From NCBI GenBank assembly GCA_025331565.1, contig JAFREQ010000061.1:1889501-1953500 (forward strand): a DNA stretch of 64,000 nucleotides. Reading direction: 5' to 3'. This stretch comes from Holacanthus passer. Lineage: Eukaryota; Chordata; Actinopteri; Pomacanthidae. The first letter of the stretch is position 1; every line of letters begins with the position of its first letter. A model generated the notes under the pieces. That model was not told the DNA's origin, made no database searches, and was given only the letters and a program-made list of their open reading frames with translations. Positions 50,101 to 61,880 of the stretch are shown piece after piece. The position numbers and the translations under genes were made by a program.

Positions 50101-53100
50101 TATATGAGGAGAGCAGCTTTTAAGGGAAAACTAAAGAGTTGTATTTGGATATATAACTGATTTTTTTTTTTCTTCAGTGGCCAGTTGACTTACAACAACC
50201 CACATGAACAGTGTCCTCCTCCTTACCGAGCTGTTGGACTCAAAGTTCTCTGGTATGGGTACGTGGTGATTGGGGGTGAGCTTGGGCACCATGCCTTTAT
50301 CCTCAGCATCCCACAGGATACTATTCAGGTCCGGGAAGTTTTGGAAGATGTCAAATCCGTCCTCAGTGAAGTGTCCCGTGGTCCATCCACTCAGCTCTGA
50401 TCCCTGCGAGGGAGAATTTGGATAAGCTTCGCCCCAGACCACCACCGTGGCATGATTCACTGGTATTTCCTGTTTGTTTTTTCTCTTTTTTTAACTTTTA
50501 ATTTGCCAGTTAAGTAGAAACACATTTTTTCAAATTTTATGATCACTGACTGCTTGAAAAGCTTTCTCATGTCCGTCAGGGTTGAGCGAGGGCACCAGGT
50601 GGATGCGTATTCCCTCCACCAGCTGCTGGGCTCTGGGGTTTCTGTCTTTGTACTCCTTGCACAGGTACTGCATAAGAAGGAGGATCATCTCCCGACCCAC
50701 TGCCTCATTTCCGTGGAGACCTGCCGTGAAGCGGAACTCTGGCTCACCTGCAAAGACAACCGGAGAAGACTGTAGTTGTTTGCCCCTTAACCATAATTTG
50801 CTGACTTCCACCTAGTGTTTATTAAGATTTACAGGAATCATTGGTGGTGCCATCGAGGCCCAACAGTCCTCAGGTGTCAATTTTAACCAATTTGCATTTC
50901 AGTCTGTTGGAACGCTTGAGAGAAAACTGCTGGTTTTGCATTTACCTTGAATGAAAACACATTTAGGATTTTACTTTGGTATTGTTAGTGCAAAGTGAAA
51001 TATATTGCAATATAAGCTATTTAACTGTTAAAATCAGTTCTGTGTTCATGTTTCCTGGTCGTTTAAACACATCCCCACCTATTTCGTGCTCGGTGGGGTT
51101 TCCAGATATGACCATGGCCATGATGTCCAGTCCCTTGGAGCTGCGGCCCAGGCTGTAGATGTTGGTGATGTTGGGACACTCGCTGTTCACTGACTTCATG
51201 AGCTGAACACGCGAGAAGAAGGAAACAGTCAGTGTGCAAAGTGTTGCATATCATTATATTTACACATTCTTTATGAAACAGCTGATGTTACTGTTCAAAG
51301 CATGAATGTCAAACCTTTTTCACAAATGTGTGTCACAGCAGATAAACATCCCTGCAGCCAATTAAGTTAACGATAAGCCATTTTGATTGATCTTTATCTG
51401 AACTGAAAATCATCAACAGTGCTCTTAAAAGTTGTGAGAATTCTGGGCTCGGTTCATGATGAGCATTGTGGAGAAGTTATCTTGCCCTCCTGATTCAATG
51501 TTCTATGTTTTTTTTTTGTTTTCTTTGGGAAAACAGCTGAGGATTTCCTGTGGAGTTCAGTGGGCCGACTGACTGTAAGTGAGGATACTCACTGCGACCA
51601 TCTCCGAGTAGCTGTGATGTTTGAACTCCAAATAATCTACTGGAGTCACTTCATTTTGCCTGTACTGAACTTCAGCTGGATCTGTCAAACAAAAATGGAC
51701 AAATGTATCACTCATTTTGCATATTTTAGTGTGCTTGCATATGTGAGTGTGTTCATGTGTTCGAGGCTCACCGGGCAGGGGGCAGCCGAGGACCTCCAGC
51801 CTCATGCACAGGGAGCCGTTCCAGCTCTGAGGGATGATGCGGATGTAGCGGGCGAGCACAGGCTCGGCCAGCTGGTTCATCACCGGAGTGTCCTTATCAC
51901 TGTTTCCAAAGAACAACTGGACAAGAGAGAGAGAAAAGTGAGTCATGAAAAAGGAGAAAAGGAGACATCGGACATGGTGTCTGAGGAGGTGACATCATTT
52001 TACTCACCCAGTCTGCATATCCATCATGAATGGTGGTCCATTCTCTGCTGTCATTGCTGAAAGCCAGGAAGTAGGATGTCACGTAGTCACTCCTGAAACG
52101 AGACAAGACGTGAGCAACGTGTTTTAATTTGTAAACAGAAAATGCAGAGTATTCATCTGTGTGTTTCTGTGTCTTACTCATTGTAGGAGTCTCGTCCTTG
52201 TGTTATGACCCCGGTGAACTCCGTCTCCCTGCGAGCGTCTATCTCAAACCAGTGGATCCTGTCCTCTGAGTTCGCACACCAGGCTCCACCTCTCATGTTA
52301 TCTTCATCATCTGAGCCCTGGGAACCACAGAGGCCAGAACACATGCTGCTGGGTCCTTTGACTCAGTCACATATTGAGCTCACGTATTTACTTATATCAG
52401 CTTATCTTGCACTCACATGCAAGTCATTTAACTGCACAGATGCAATGATAACTTAGAGTTTATTGTTCAAAGGAGTTTTTAAAAATCAGCAGTGGGAGGC
52501 AGAAAAGATTTACTATGGCTGATTTAATTACTTAGCTGCTAAAAAGATTCTTGGACTATAAATATTGCTGAACAGAAACTGCCAGAGCTGCTAATGGAAG
52601 TGACAGAGTCAGCAATAACAGTATTTTCCAACATGTGTCTGGTAGCCGGTGTTTATTTCGAGGCTTGGCAGCATGTAAGTGATAGCTGTAGTGTATGTAA
52701 GCTTTCAGACCACAGGAGTCCTGCTCCGTTTGTCGTGTACCTGCATGTTGAGACGCGCCCTCTGAGGTGCAAAACTATACTGAGACATGGAGGAGGATGA
52801 GAGCTGGTCTGACTCGATCTTATGGGACTCCATGCCCAGGGGAGGACACTCTGCCACGTACACAAACACGCAACAGAGAAAATGATATGTTAATTGTATT
52901 AGCAACGCTTGCGCAATGTTTTCCAGCTCTGAACAGACTTACTCTTTGGCTCTTTGAAGACACGTGGTCTGTTCCTGGCTCGCTCCTCGGCCTCCTTCAG
53001 CTTCTGCGCTCTCTCTGGCAGAGGTCAGAAAAACAGTCTTAACGCCAAATAAATTGCACTGTCTTGGCTGAATATTTTCTCTGTTTCCCTCTGCCCAGAA

Positions 53101-56100
53101 ATGATCCAGGAACTCATCATTATTTTGCACATTTTATATGGCAAAAGCCCCCTGGAGGTTTGGAGTGAGGTGAAAAAACAACCCAGATGTTGTGATTTCG
53201 CTCCCAGTCCAAGTGGGCTCTGATCAGAGATTACTACTGAAGCAGACTGCTGAACCCCATCTATCATTATCATTCATATTCTAACACACTGGCACATTGA
53301 CATACTGTAGTTTATTGCTGGTGGTATGGCTGCCATAAGTTACGCACACACCCGTTAACACACACTGATGTGCGTGAGTGTAGATACACGCTGCCTTCGT
53401 GCCTCAGTGTTATGGATGAGTGTTTCAAGACTCTTCTGAACTTGGGCCCAAAGTCAGCTCACAATGTGGTGAAAATCCACACAGGAAGTGCCCTATTGAC
53501 ACTAGTCCTGACAGAGTTGTATATCATCGTCTCTGTCTCTCTTAACCACCAGCTAACCTCACTACACACATCTTGACACGTGGCGAAAAAGAGCTGAATG
53601 TGATCGAGCTCAACATTTCGACATCCTCTGCCTGCTAATTCTCCCTTGTTGTGCTTTTTCTTCATCGCTCACAATAATCTGCTTCATGAGGATCGTTCTC
53701 GGTCGACTCCCACTCCCGTTAATCGCTTTGCTTCAGTCCAGCTCACAAGAGATTTCTGAACTTCTTGAATAATCTCTATTTGTTTTGGAAGGATGAACTC
53801 TTGTCTCTTCCATGCAAGTTATAGAAAGCACCAAAGGCGGACATGGTGGGAAATCACATCTGCATTCTCTTATAAGAGAAATGTGATGCAAGGGAGCGAG
53901 CACCTTCGAGCTGTTATCTGTTAGTACTTTTGAACTCAGGTCGCAGGCCATGTTCTTTGCTTTGGCAACTACACTATCGTATGTAGTCTGACATGAATGT
54001 GCAGAGCGGTGTTATGCAAGAAATGAAGGATCCACATCTGGGTTTTCTTACCTCTCTCTTCCCGCTCTCTTTCTTTTCTTGCTCGCTCCCTCTCCTTCTC
54101 AATCCACTTTTCGTCTGTCTCGTCTTCTTTCCTCCCTGTGGAAAATAAAATCAAGGATAATTTTATAGAAATGGCTATAAATACACCAGCCGCGTATGCA
54201 GCAGCGCGCACGTGTGTTTTCTGTGTTTTTGCAAACCATTAGCGACAATAAACAGTGAAAAGGTCACAAAGGATCAGTTATAAAGCTGGAAAGTTATTGA
54301 ACTGTTTATCCTTTTTCCTCGGTGCCTGCTTCGTTGGCAGGAAGTCTCGGTGCAGCTTAACCAGTGGGTCTAATATGAAACATTTGTGTATGGATATGTT
54401 TCAGTCGCGTGCGTTTGTGTGCACATACTCATCCCATATTCGTCGTATTCGTCGTACCACGTTCCCTCGTAGGGAGGAGTGGCTGTGGGCTCCTCTGTAA
54501 AAAAAATAACATTACAAGTGAGTGTCTTTCTTTATGAGCTTACATGGTTTAATCTGCACAGTTTTACAGGTTAGTACGGCCCTGATTTATTTGACCACAG
54601 CAACTGTTCTCTATTTGGATGCCACTGTGACGCCTACTGTGTCATTAACTTGTTAAATCTTTAATTTACATTTACGAGAATCATAACAGAGTTGCGATGT
54701 GATGACAGGGCTTTTTAAAAAATCCACAACAAAACTGAATGAAGGTTTTGTTGACTCTGTGGAACCAAGCAAACCCACCCACTCCTGTTTGAAAAGTAGG
54801 GCAGGTTCGCTCACAGACTCACTATAATGTTATTCCCATGTGTTGAATTGCTCATGGCTTCTCATCTGGTCCCGGCCGAAAGCCACAGATGGACATTTCA
54901 TCTGCATCACGTGTCTACAGAGATTTCTCACTGGTTCGCTGTCTGATTGAAAGTTTGACATATTGATTGATGGATGTTAATTGAACTTGTTTGCAGTTAC
55001 CTGGCAGAGTTTCTACTTCGATTTCGGGGCTGACCTCTTTTCCGTCCGGGAATGGAAGATTATCTGGCACCTCGACTGCCGGGGCGGAAAAATAAGACAA
55101 TAAAAAAATGTAAAAGGTCAAACGGAGGGATTATATTAGCGTCAGACTGAGAAACAGGAGAAGGTAGCAGAAGAGGCAGGACGGGCGAGTGAATCAGTGG
55201 AAACGTTGGGCGAGCACCGGAGCTGTATTCTGGAAACACAGAGTAATGAGAACACGTCGGCCCGGTCCAGACTGTCGCAGTTTCCTACACCTGAGTCTGT
55301 GGAAAAACCAGTTCAGTCACTGTCGACTGCAGGTGGACTGGATGAGACAGCAATGATCCTAAAAGTTCTCAGCCTCAAGTCAATAAGTTAAGGATAATTG
55401 TAGCAGCTGTTAGTCATTCAGCTTTATTTGAAAATGACAGAACAATGTGTTTATCACAGGGCCGAATTTGGAAGATTTTGCAAGAAATATCAGCCAGCGG
55501 ACGTCGATCAATGTTCCTCTGTTGCAACAGACGCGTGAAACTTGCTATAAAATTTTGACGCCAATTTATACACTGATTACAAGTTGTTTGCACTTTTTAA
55601 ACAAAAATTTTCAGTTGTGGCAACAAAGTAAGCGACAACAACAGTGAGTCATGATGAGAAAAGCTCTGTTAATTTGTGTTTTTTAGTTGCGGAACCATTT
55701 TAGAACTTAAACCAACCACGAGTTGACCGAACGTCCAACTGATCATTCAAAGAAAACATCGAGTCAAGTTGTTAAAAACATTGTTAACTTGTTGCGTGTT
55801 ACCCAGCAAGCTTTGTTCTCATTTAAGGAAAGTTATGAGTCTGTTTCAGATGAGTCATACGCTCTTTGATTAAAATTCAAACATCGTCATCCACGGTGGA
55901 GAACAACTTTAACCACTTCCCGAACTCTTGCTTTGAAAACACATTCCAGCCACAGATTTGAAAACCAGGATTCACAGATCTATGAAACCTGCGAGTGAAA
56001 AACAGAAGTTAAACAGCTTTTAGCAGAATAACTAGTTGTCGGCTCCAACTTAAATTTGTGTACTTTAAAAGTTTTAAGTTTCAGTTGACGGAACTAACAG

Positions 56101-59068
56101 TTTTAAGTTGGATAATGCAAACATCTTAAACTGAGCAAACACAACTAGCTGCTCAAAAATATTTTTTTTATCTGCAAAACATCAGAATCAAAATCGAGTT
56201 CCAGAATCTGATTTGGTCTTACAAATCATTTTATTTGTCCTTGTAATGAATCCCAGTGATAACAATAACGGGATCATTAAAGTTTCATCTCGTGTTCTAA
56301 ACTCTCACCCCACAAACCCCCTCAATCAAAACAAAGCAAGGAGATGAGTCAGACGTACATGTGGCGTCCCAGTAATCTGTGTCATCTGTCCCAACCTTCC
56401 CATCGACCTCGGGGGCCGGGGGGTCGGGTCCGTCTCTTTCCAGTAGGTGTCGTAGTTGTCAGTCACAGGAGCGTATGGCTCTTTCTCCTCTGGCTTCCAG
56501 TAGTCGTCGTAGCCGTCAGGTGCCGGAGTGGACGGCTCTTTCTTCTCTGACGTCCAGTAGTCATCGTAACCGTCAGGTGCCGGAGTGGACATCTCTCTCT
56601 CCTCTGGTTTCCAGTAGTCATCGTAGCCGTCTGTGACTGAACCGGCTGGGTCTTCCTCCTCCGGCTTCCAGTAGTCATATGGAAGATCTGTGGTCTGAGT
56701 CTCGGGCTGAGGCCCGGATGGTGTGGGATCAGCGTCCCAGTAATCGTCATCCGGTTTCCAGTAATCATTGTCTGACAGGGAAACAGATGGAAAGGTAGCA
56801 TCAGATGTCCAGACTGAAATATTTGAACGGTTCTAAATACTTTTATTTGCACTGCTTTTGTTTTGAAGTTTTGTTGGAGCAACCGAGGAGGGTTACAAAT
56901 TTTATCTTTGCTGAGGGGAGGCTAGTCTGACTGTTTTGAGAGAGCATTTTTTATGACCCCAAATGTATATTACAGCATCCCCTTTCAGGATTAATAAAAA
57001 ATTGAATCAATCGCTCAGATGTGATGGGTGCACAGTCGATCATAAAGGTGCGCTTTTCCATTCGCATGTCTCCATCTCAGGGATTTCATTTTCTCACCAC
57101 AATTAATGTTATCTCTCCCAAAACTTGTTTGGTCCTTTATGTTTCTTCTGCATCATATCAACTTTGCTGTTTGCCAACATGTGGAAAATTCTAATTCCAC
57201 TTCCACATTGACTCAAGTGACATCATTTGAGGCAGTTTATCAGACTTCATAAAGGTTTTTTCTCATGTGTGGCCGCCCTCCCCAAAAACTGATGTTTGAA
57301 ATGGGTGGAGCCCCCCTTTAAATCATGTTTGCCTTTTATTTATGGTGGAAAGATTTGTACCAACCCAGGGCTATATTTTGACATATTAGGAGGAAGGTGT
57401 TAAAATTTTTCACTGGTAGGATCCAAATAAGGTATTAAAAATGCTGTGGGACTCACCAGCATCAGGATAGGTGTATTCTGTGTATGGCTCAGGTTCAGTG
57501 GGCGGTTCAGTCGGGATCGCTGGAGGCAGCAGACAGACACAAGGTCAACATCATTCATTTAAGTTCAAGTGCGACAAACCTGCTCTGTTCTGTGCTCACG
57601 TGTCGTGGTCGGTGGCAGAGTCGTGGTGGTCAGCTTGTCCTTCTTCTTCTTCTTGTCAGTTTTGGGCTTTTTGGTGGCGTTGGGGTCCTTTGGCTCTTTG
57701 TTCTTCTTCTTGTCCTTCTTCTTCTTCTTGCCTTCGTCCGGTGCTCTCCTCACTCGGCCCGAAGCACCTGGAGAGACGAGGAAAACCGGGGAGGAGGGAG
57801 GTTTTTGGTTAGAATCACACGGAATAAATATTTATGCATGAATTATCGTGTTTTCTCTCAAATCTCTCCCACACAAGCTTCCTATCACAAGTCCAATCAA
57901 TCTCCTTAACTGAATTTGAAATGAACCAGCTTCAGATGTTATTTCTATACTTTTCAATTTCTCAGCAGGTCAAATTCTGCCAAATAATTAATTGATGAAA
58001 GCACGTCGAGTACTGAGGTAACATTCAAAGCTTACGTAATACTGGTTCTTATTTTTTTTATCATTTATGAGCAATGTGAGACTTAAATGATGCAATTATT
58101 TCTTTCCTGCAATGTCAAAACTCAAGGCTGCCAGGGAAAATCCAGACAGCCAGATGCATTTCAGTGGTTGCTGGAGGTCCATCAGTATTTCCTTCTGAGG
58201 TTGTCTGAAGTTCTGAGGAACCTTCATGGAAAACACTTCTCTCTCTTTCCATTAGTTGCACTCTGTTAACCACAATTCAGATTTAATGACACTAAATCTG
58301 TCCAAATACTCAATAAATGCATCACTATCACCTCAGCTACATCTTCCCATAAAGCATAAACCCATCAGTGAGTCTCATTAAAAAGCTAGTTTGGACTGAC
58401 GTGCGTTCAGTTTCAGGCTTAGTTACAAAGCTCCAGAAAAGAGGTTTATCTCAAATATTCATCCCACCGGAGTGACTGTGCATCAGAGTCAGCATTAATC
58501 ACGCAGGGTTACAGAAACAGAGGCAGTGGAAAAGGTCAGAGTCGTAAAAATGTGCCTGCAAGTTGCTCGACTCAGTGTCTTCTTCTCTCGTCTGCTGCGA
58601 GCCAAAGGAATCCGTCTGTCTTGTTTATTCCCTGCTGTGGAGACGTAGTATTGGACAGGTGAGGGTCTGGACATTCTCATGCTTGTTGGAGCTGTCACAG
58701 ACTGAAGGTTTGTGTCTGCGTTTGCTCGTCCATGTCGTGCTGGAGCTCAGACCTGAACAGCTTTGATGTCTCATCTGTGCATCGTATATTTATTTCTACT
58801 GGTAAAATTGTCTCCACTCACCTGCCTGTGCTGCTTCCTCTGTGTCTCTCTTGTGCTTGCTGCTCTCCAGTGGGTGGGGGTCCACGACAAGTCCTTGCTC
58901 ACATTCTGGGTCATCCAGGGACTCGTCTCGCAGCTGATCCCCCGCCGGCTCCTCTCCTCCAGTCTGCCGGAGAGAAAGTATCCCCCCGGCGCTCTCCCCT
59001 CCTCTGGGGATCAGCAGGCAGCACAGGGCCAGCAGAGCCACAGACACAACCACAGCCTGGCTTTTCAT
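47112..59068 (-). CDS. aebp1: AEBP1 / aortic carboxypeptidase-like protein (ACLP)
   Basis: Exons in transcript order: 58822-59068, 57600-57767, 57457-57519, 56359-56771, 55001-55075, 54429-54494, 54052-54135, 52943-53014, 52741-52850, 52178-52317, 52008-52092, 51772-51916, 51593-51681, 51079-51202, 50551-50747, 50227-50403, 49832-49995, 49262-49698, 48341-48480, 47870-47969, 47588-47754, 47112-47501. This is about 1217 aa if one base missing from the C6 run at 56418-56423 is allowed for. AEBP1 is a secreted matrix protein that binds collagen and supports its assembly. Seen: signal peptide MKSQAVVVSVALLALCC; Lys-rich block (57600-57767); YDDYW repeats (56359-56771); charged linker; discoidin domain (about 397-555, CPPLGMESHKIE to LEVLGCPLP); M14-type carboxypeptidase-like domain (AGLHGNEAVGRE) with an expected zinc-ligand His replaced by Gln (GANFQGGE); a transthyretin-like domain; and an acidic, Thr-rich tail. 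WTTGHFTEDGFDIF and MNDFSYLHTNC match AEBP1 better than CPXM1/2. Confidence 0.93.
48640..49120 (+). mobile_element. Non-LTR retrotransposon (LINE) 3' fragment
   Basis: It lies in the aebp1 intron between exons 48480 and 49262, antisense to the gene. Across shifting frames it reads RLQFIQNSIAR, HFHWLPV, then YISALLLPHVPSRTLRSSEA, LVPRSRLLHTGDRAFA and LW-KDLLEEIRS. That is the characteristic C-terminal tail of vertebrate LINE reverse transcriptases. Frame changes and a stop show that it is dead. An AT-rich tail follows to about 49120. No complete ORF2 or ORF1 is present. Confidence 0.8.
56359..56771 (-). repeat. aebp1: YDDYW tandem peptide repeats encoded in one aebp1 exon
   Basis: The exon encodes about seven degenerate units built on (G/N)YD(D/T)YWKPE(E)KEP with spacers such as STPAPD. 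The two central units (56510-56600) are nearly identical at the DNA level, which points to recent unit duplication. The exon is 413 bases, one short of the multiple of three that its flanking phases require. Confidence 0.8.
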
Positions 59069-59753
59069 ACCTGCTGCTCTTCCAACTGCAGAATCCTTTG
59101 GTTTGGACTTTTTACTTTTCTCCCTCTCAGCCGTCCGACGCTCAATCCAACCTCGTCTCTCCACCAGAGGAATTATTTTTCACCCTTTCTTCCCCCCTGT
59201 CCTTGCAATGTGATCCACACTTTTACTCCAGCAGGGAAACTTGTGCAGCTCCACACATACCCACAGCCACAGTGTCAAGCAGACTCAGACTGGGCTAGAC
59301 AGAGATGGAGTGGGAGGGGGGTAGGGACAGGCAGGGAGGGAAGGGAGGTGGGTTATAGAGAGAGAGACAGAGAGAGAGAGATACAGGGTAAAACAGCAGT
59401 CCGGTCAAATGAGTAGACTGGGTTCCTAATTGCCCCACAGCTACGGTCAGCTGAAAAAACACCAGAGGATCCCCCTCACCTGGCCGACGAGTCAGAACAG
59501 GTGCAGGGCTCAGACAGGAGATGGGGGGGAGGAGGATGAAGGGAGGGCAGGTGAGGCCTCAGACTGCAGGGCTCGCACCTCCTGGGTTAGAGACAGAAGC
59601 CAGCTCCTTTTCGTCCTCAGCTCCTGTCGAATTCCTCGGCGGAGAGCTGTTCGCCCTGCAGACTCACCACCAGAGCAGAACAGCAGGAGAGAGGAGTGAC
59701 TCCGAGGACACTGAATTCCACAACAAGAGGAGGAGGAGAAAGGGGGAGGACAG

Positions 59754-59758
<5 letters not shown>

Positions 59759-59788
<30 letters not shown>
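59759..59788. repeat. (GT)n microsatellite
   Basis: An uninterrupted GT run of about 15 units upstream of aebp1. Confidence 0.95.
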
Positions 59789-59790
<2 letters not shown>

Positions 59791-60117
59791 ACAAAACCAA
59801 GCACCACTAATCATCAGAGGGAGGAATTGAAAGAAAATGAAAACAGGCAGGAGTAGAACATAAATTCTTTTTCAGCCCAGGGCTTGTTTTGGTTGGGAAT
59901 GAATCTTTGCTTTCCATCCTGTCTCGTGGTGCTCGGTCACTCTTTCCTCGGTGTGTTGCACAGCTCGCTTTCTGCTTTCTGGAGAAAAAGAAAAAGTTAT
60001 GGTAGGCAAGGGGGCCATGGAGGAGCGCACATGCAGGACGGCAGAATTGTTTGAGCAGATGACAGAATTATAACCTTTTAAGATTTGGTATTTTCTTTGC
60101 CATCCCCCCATCTATCG

Positions 60118-60149
60118 CCTCCTCCTCCTCCTCCTCCTCCTCCTCCTCC
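60118..60149. repeat. (CCT)n trinucleotide repeat
   Basis: About ten CCT units. The homopyrimidine strand asymmetry can favour triplex formation; no role is implied. Confidence 0.92.
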
Positions 60150-61489
60150 GACTGTTTGGAGAGCCTGTCAGAGCCACGGCCAAACGCTGGATGTGCAGTA
60201 TATTTTGCCACCAGTCAAAGTACATCCTCTAGTTCTCCCTGGTAATCAGGAGCTATTTATTCTCAGCCAGGAATATGATAGATCCATCTTGGGCCTGACA
60301 TGTAGCTCCAGATGAAGACGTGAGGCAGAACATTTTAAGTGAAATGTCTTAATTCTCAACACAATCACGTTGTAAAAGAAAGACTGTTATAGAAATATGT
60401 CAGAGTGAAAACCCTGACTAATGCAGACATTCCTCAAAATGCGATGACCTCAGCTCAAATTTTTGCTCCAGTTTTCCAAAAATCTCCATCATTACCTGCA
60501 CTCATCCATGAGAGGAGGTTTATTATCCAGAAAGGCCTGATGTTAGAATAAAGCAGGGTGATCAAAACAGTGCACGGCCCAGCGGCGTCCTATAAACCCT
60601 CCTCAGACAGTCGTAAGAATGATTTCCTCTGAACGTGCTTCAACCGGAGCGAGGCAGGACAGACACAGTGGCACAAACACCCAGATGCACGCAAACACCC
60701 ACACCTGCTAAAATAACTCCGTTCATATCCTCTCAGATTGAGGGCAATAAAATAGAATTGCATTAGAAATGAAAATAGACTGTGGAGGATTTGATTTTCA
60801 GAAAAGTGCATTGCAACATGCAAACATATCTATGGAGGATATGACTTAGGCTGCGAAGAATGCAGCAGATAATTCAGACTACAGTAAGGTCAAGCAGAGG
60901 CCTTTTCAACTGGCGAGGATACAAACGCACGCAGGGGAGCGAGCTGGAAAAGGCTTTCTCTTCTCTCTTTTTTTTCACCCGAGCTATTTCACAATGCAGA
61001 CAGAAATCTGTACGGGCAAAGATTTCAGTAATAAAAGCCAAATGAAAGAATGGAAAACAACATGTGAATCACTTCACTCACTCATAAGACACGGATTAGA
61101 GGAAAGTCAGAGCTGCCACTTATTGATGAAATACTTTAAAATTTTGAGGGTTTGGGGGTTAATTTCCATTTTGTGCCATTTATACTTCTTCACAAGAAAT
61201 ATAGTAATATTATAACAGGCAAATATTATACTTACTCTTCTTCATTTTATTCTGTTTAACAGCATTTTAAAGTCAACCTAACTTTTGCTGAGCAGCTGGA
61301 AAAAGTGACAAGTTAATTGTAGAAGCTGAAACATAATGTAAAAGATTCATAAAGTCAGCAACATGACTCAGTGATGTCAGTTAGGTGCCTTTTATTGTTT
61401 ATGAGTTTTTTGAGCTTTTCATTTGTAAGTGGATGATTTATCATTTTTATTTCAGTCATGCTTTGATGCCTCATTAATAACAAACACAT

Positions 61490-61880
61490 TCAGATTCTTT
61501 ACTTAAGCAAAAGTACTAATACCACAGTGTAGAAATCCTAAATTACAAGTATTATTAAGTAAATGGACTTAAAAAGTACTTTAATGCAGATTATTATTAT
61601 TATTATTATGATTGTAAAATATTATGCTATATGTTATTTAATCTAGATCAAACTAATTTCAGATTTTTAGTTAGAATTTTAGTTTATATGCAGGAAGGTG
61701 GTTTCATCTGTAATGATGCATCATATTTTATGAAAGTTAAATCTTAAGTAAGTAAGTGAGTGAATAAGTGAGTAACTAACTATAGATACATATAGGTAGT
61801 GGAGTAAAAAGTAGAATATTTCCCATTGACTTATACTGGAGTAGAAGTACAATATTTGAGTAAATGTACTCATATCCACA
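61490..61880. repeat. Diverged teleost dispersed repeat
   Basis: This contains the words AAGTACTTTAATGCAGATTA, GTGGAGTAAAAAGTAGAATA, GGAGTAGAAGTACAATAT and TTTGAGTAAATGTACT around an (ATT)n run. Such wording is typical of a common non-autonomous fish repeat and recurs in part near 4780-5060. The family name is uncertain. Confidence 0.4.

Noticed and set aside
58732..59416. Two overlapping + strand open frames of 188 and 217 codons
   Set aside because: They lie opposite the first coding exon and 5' UTR of aebp1, with no homology of their own.
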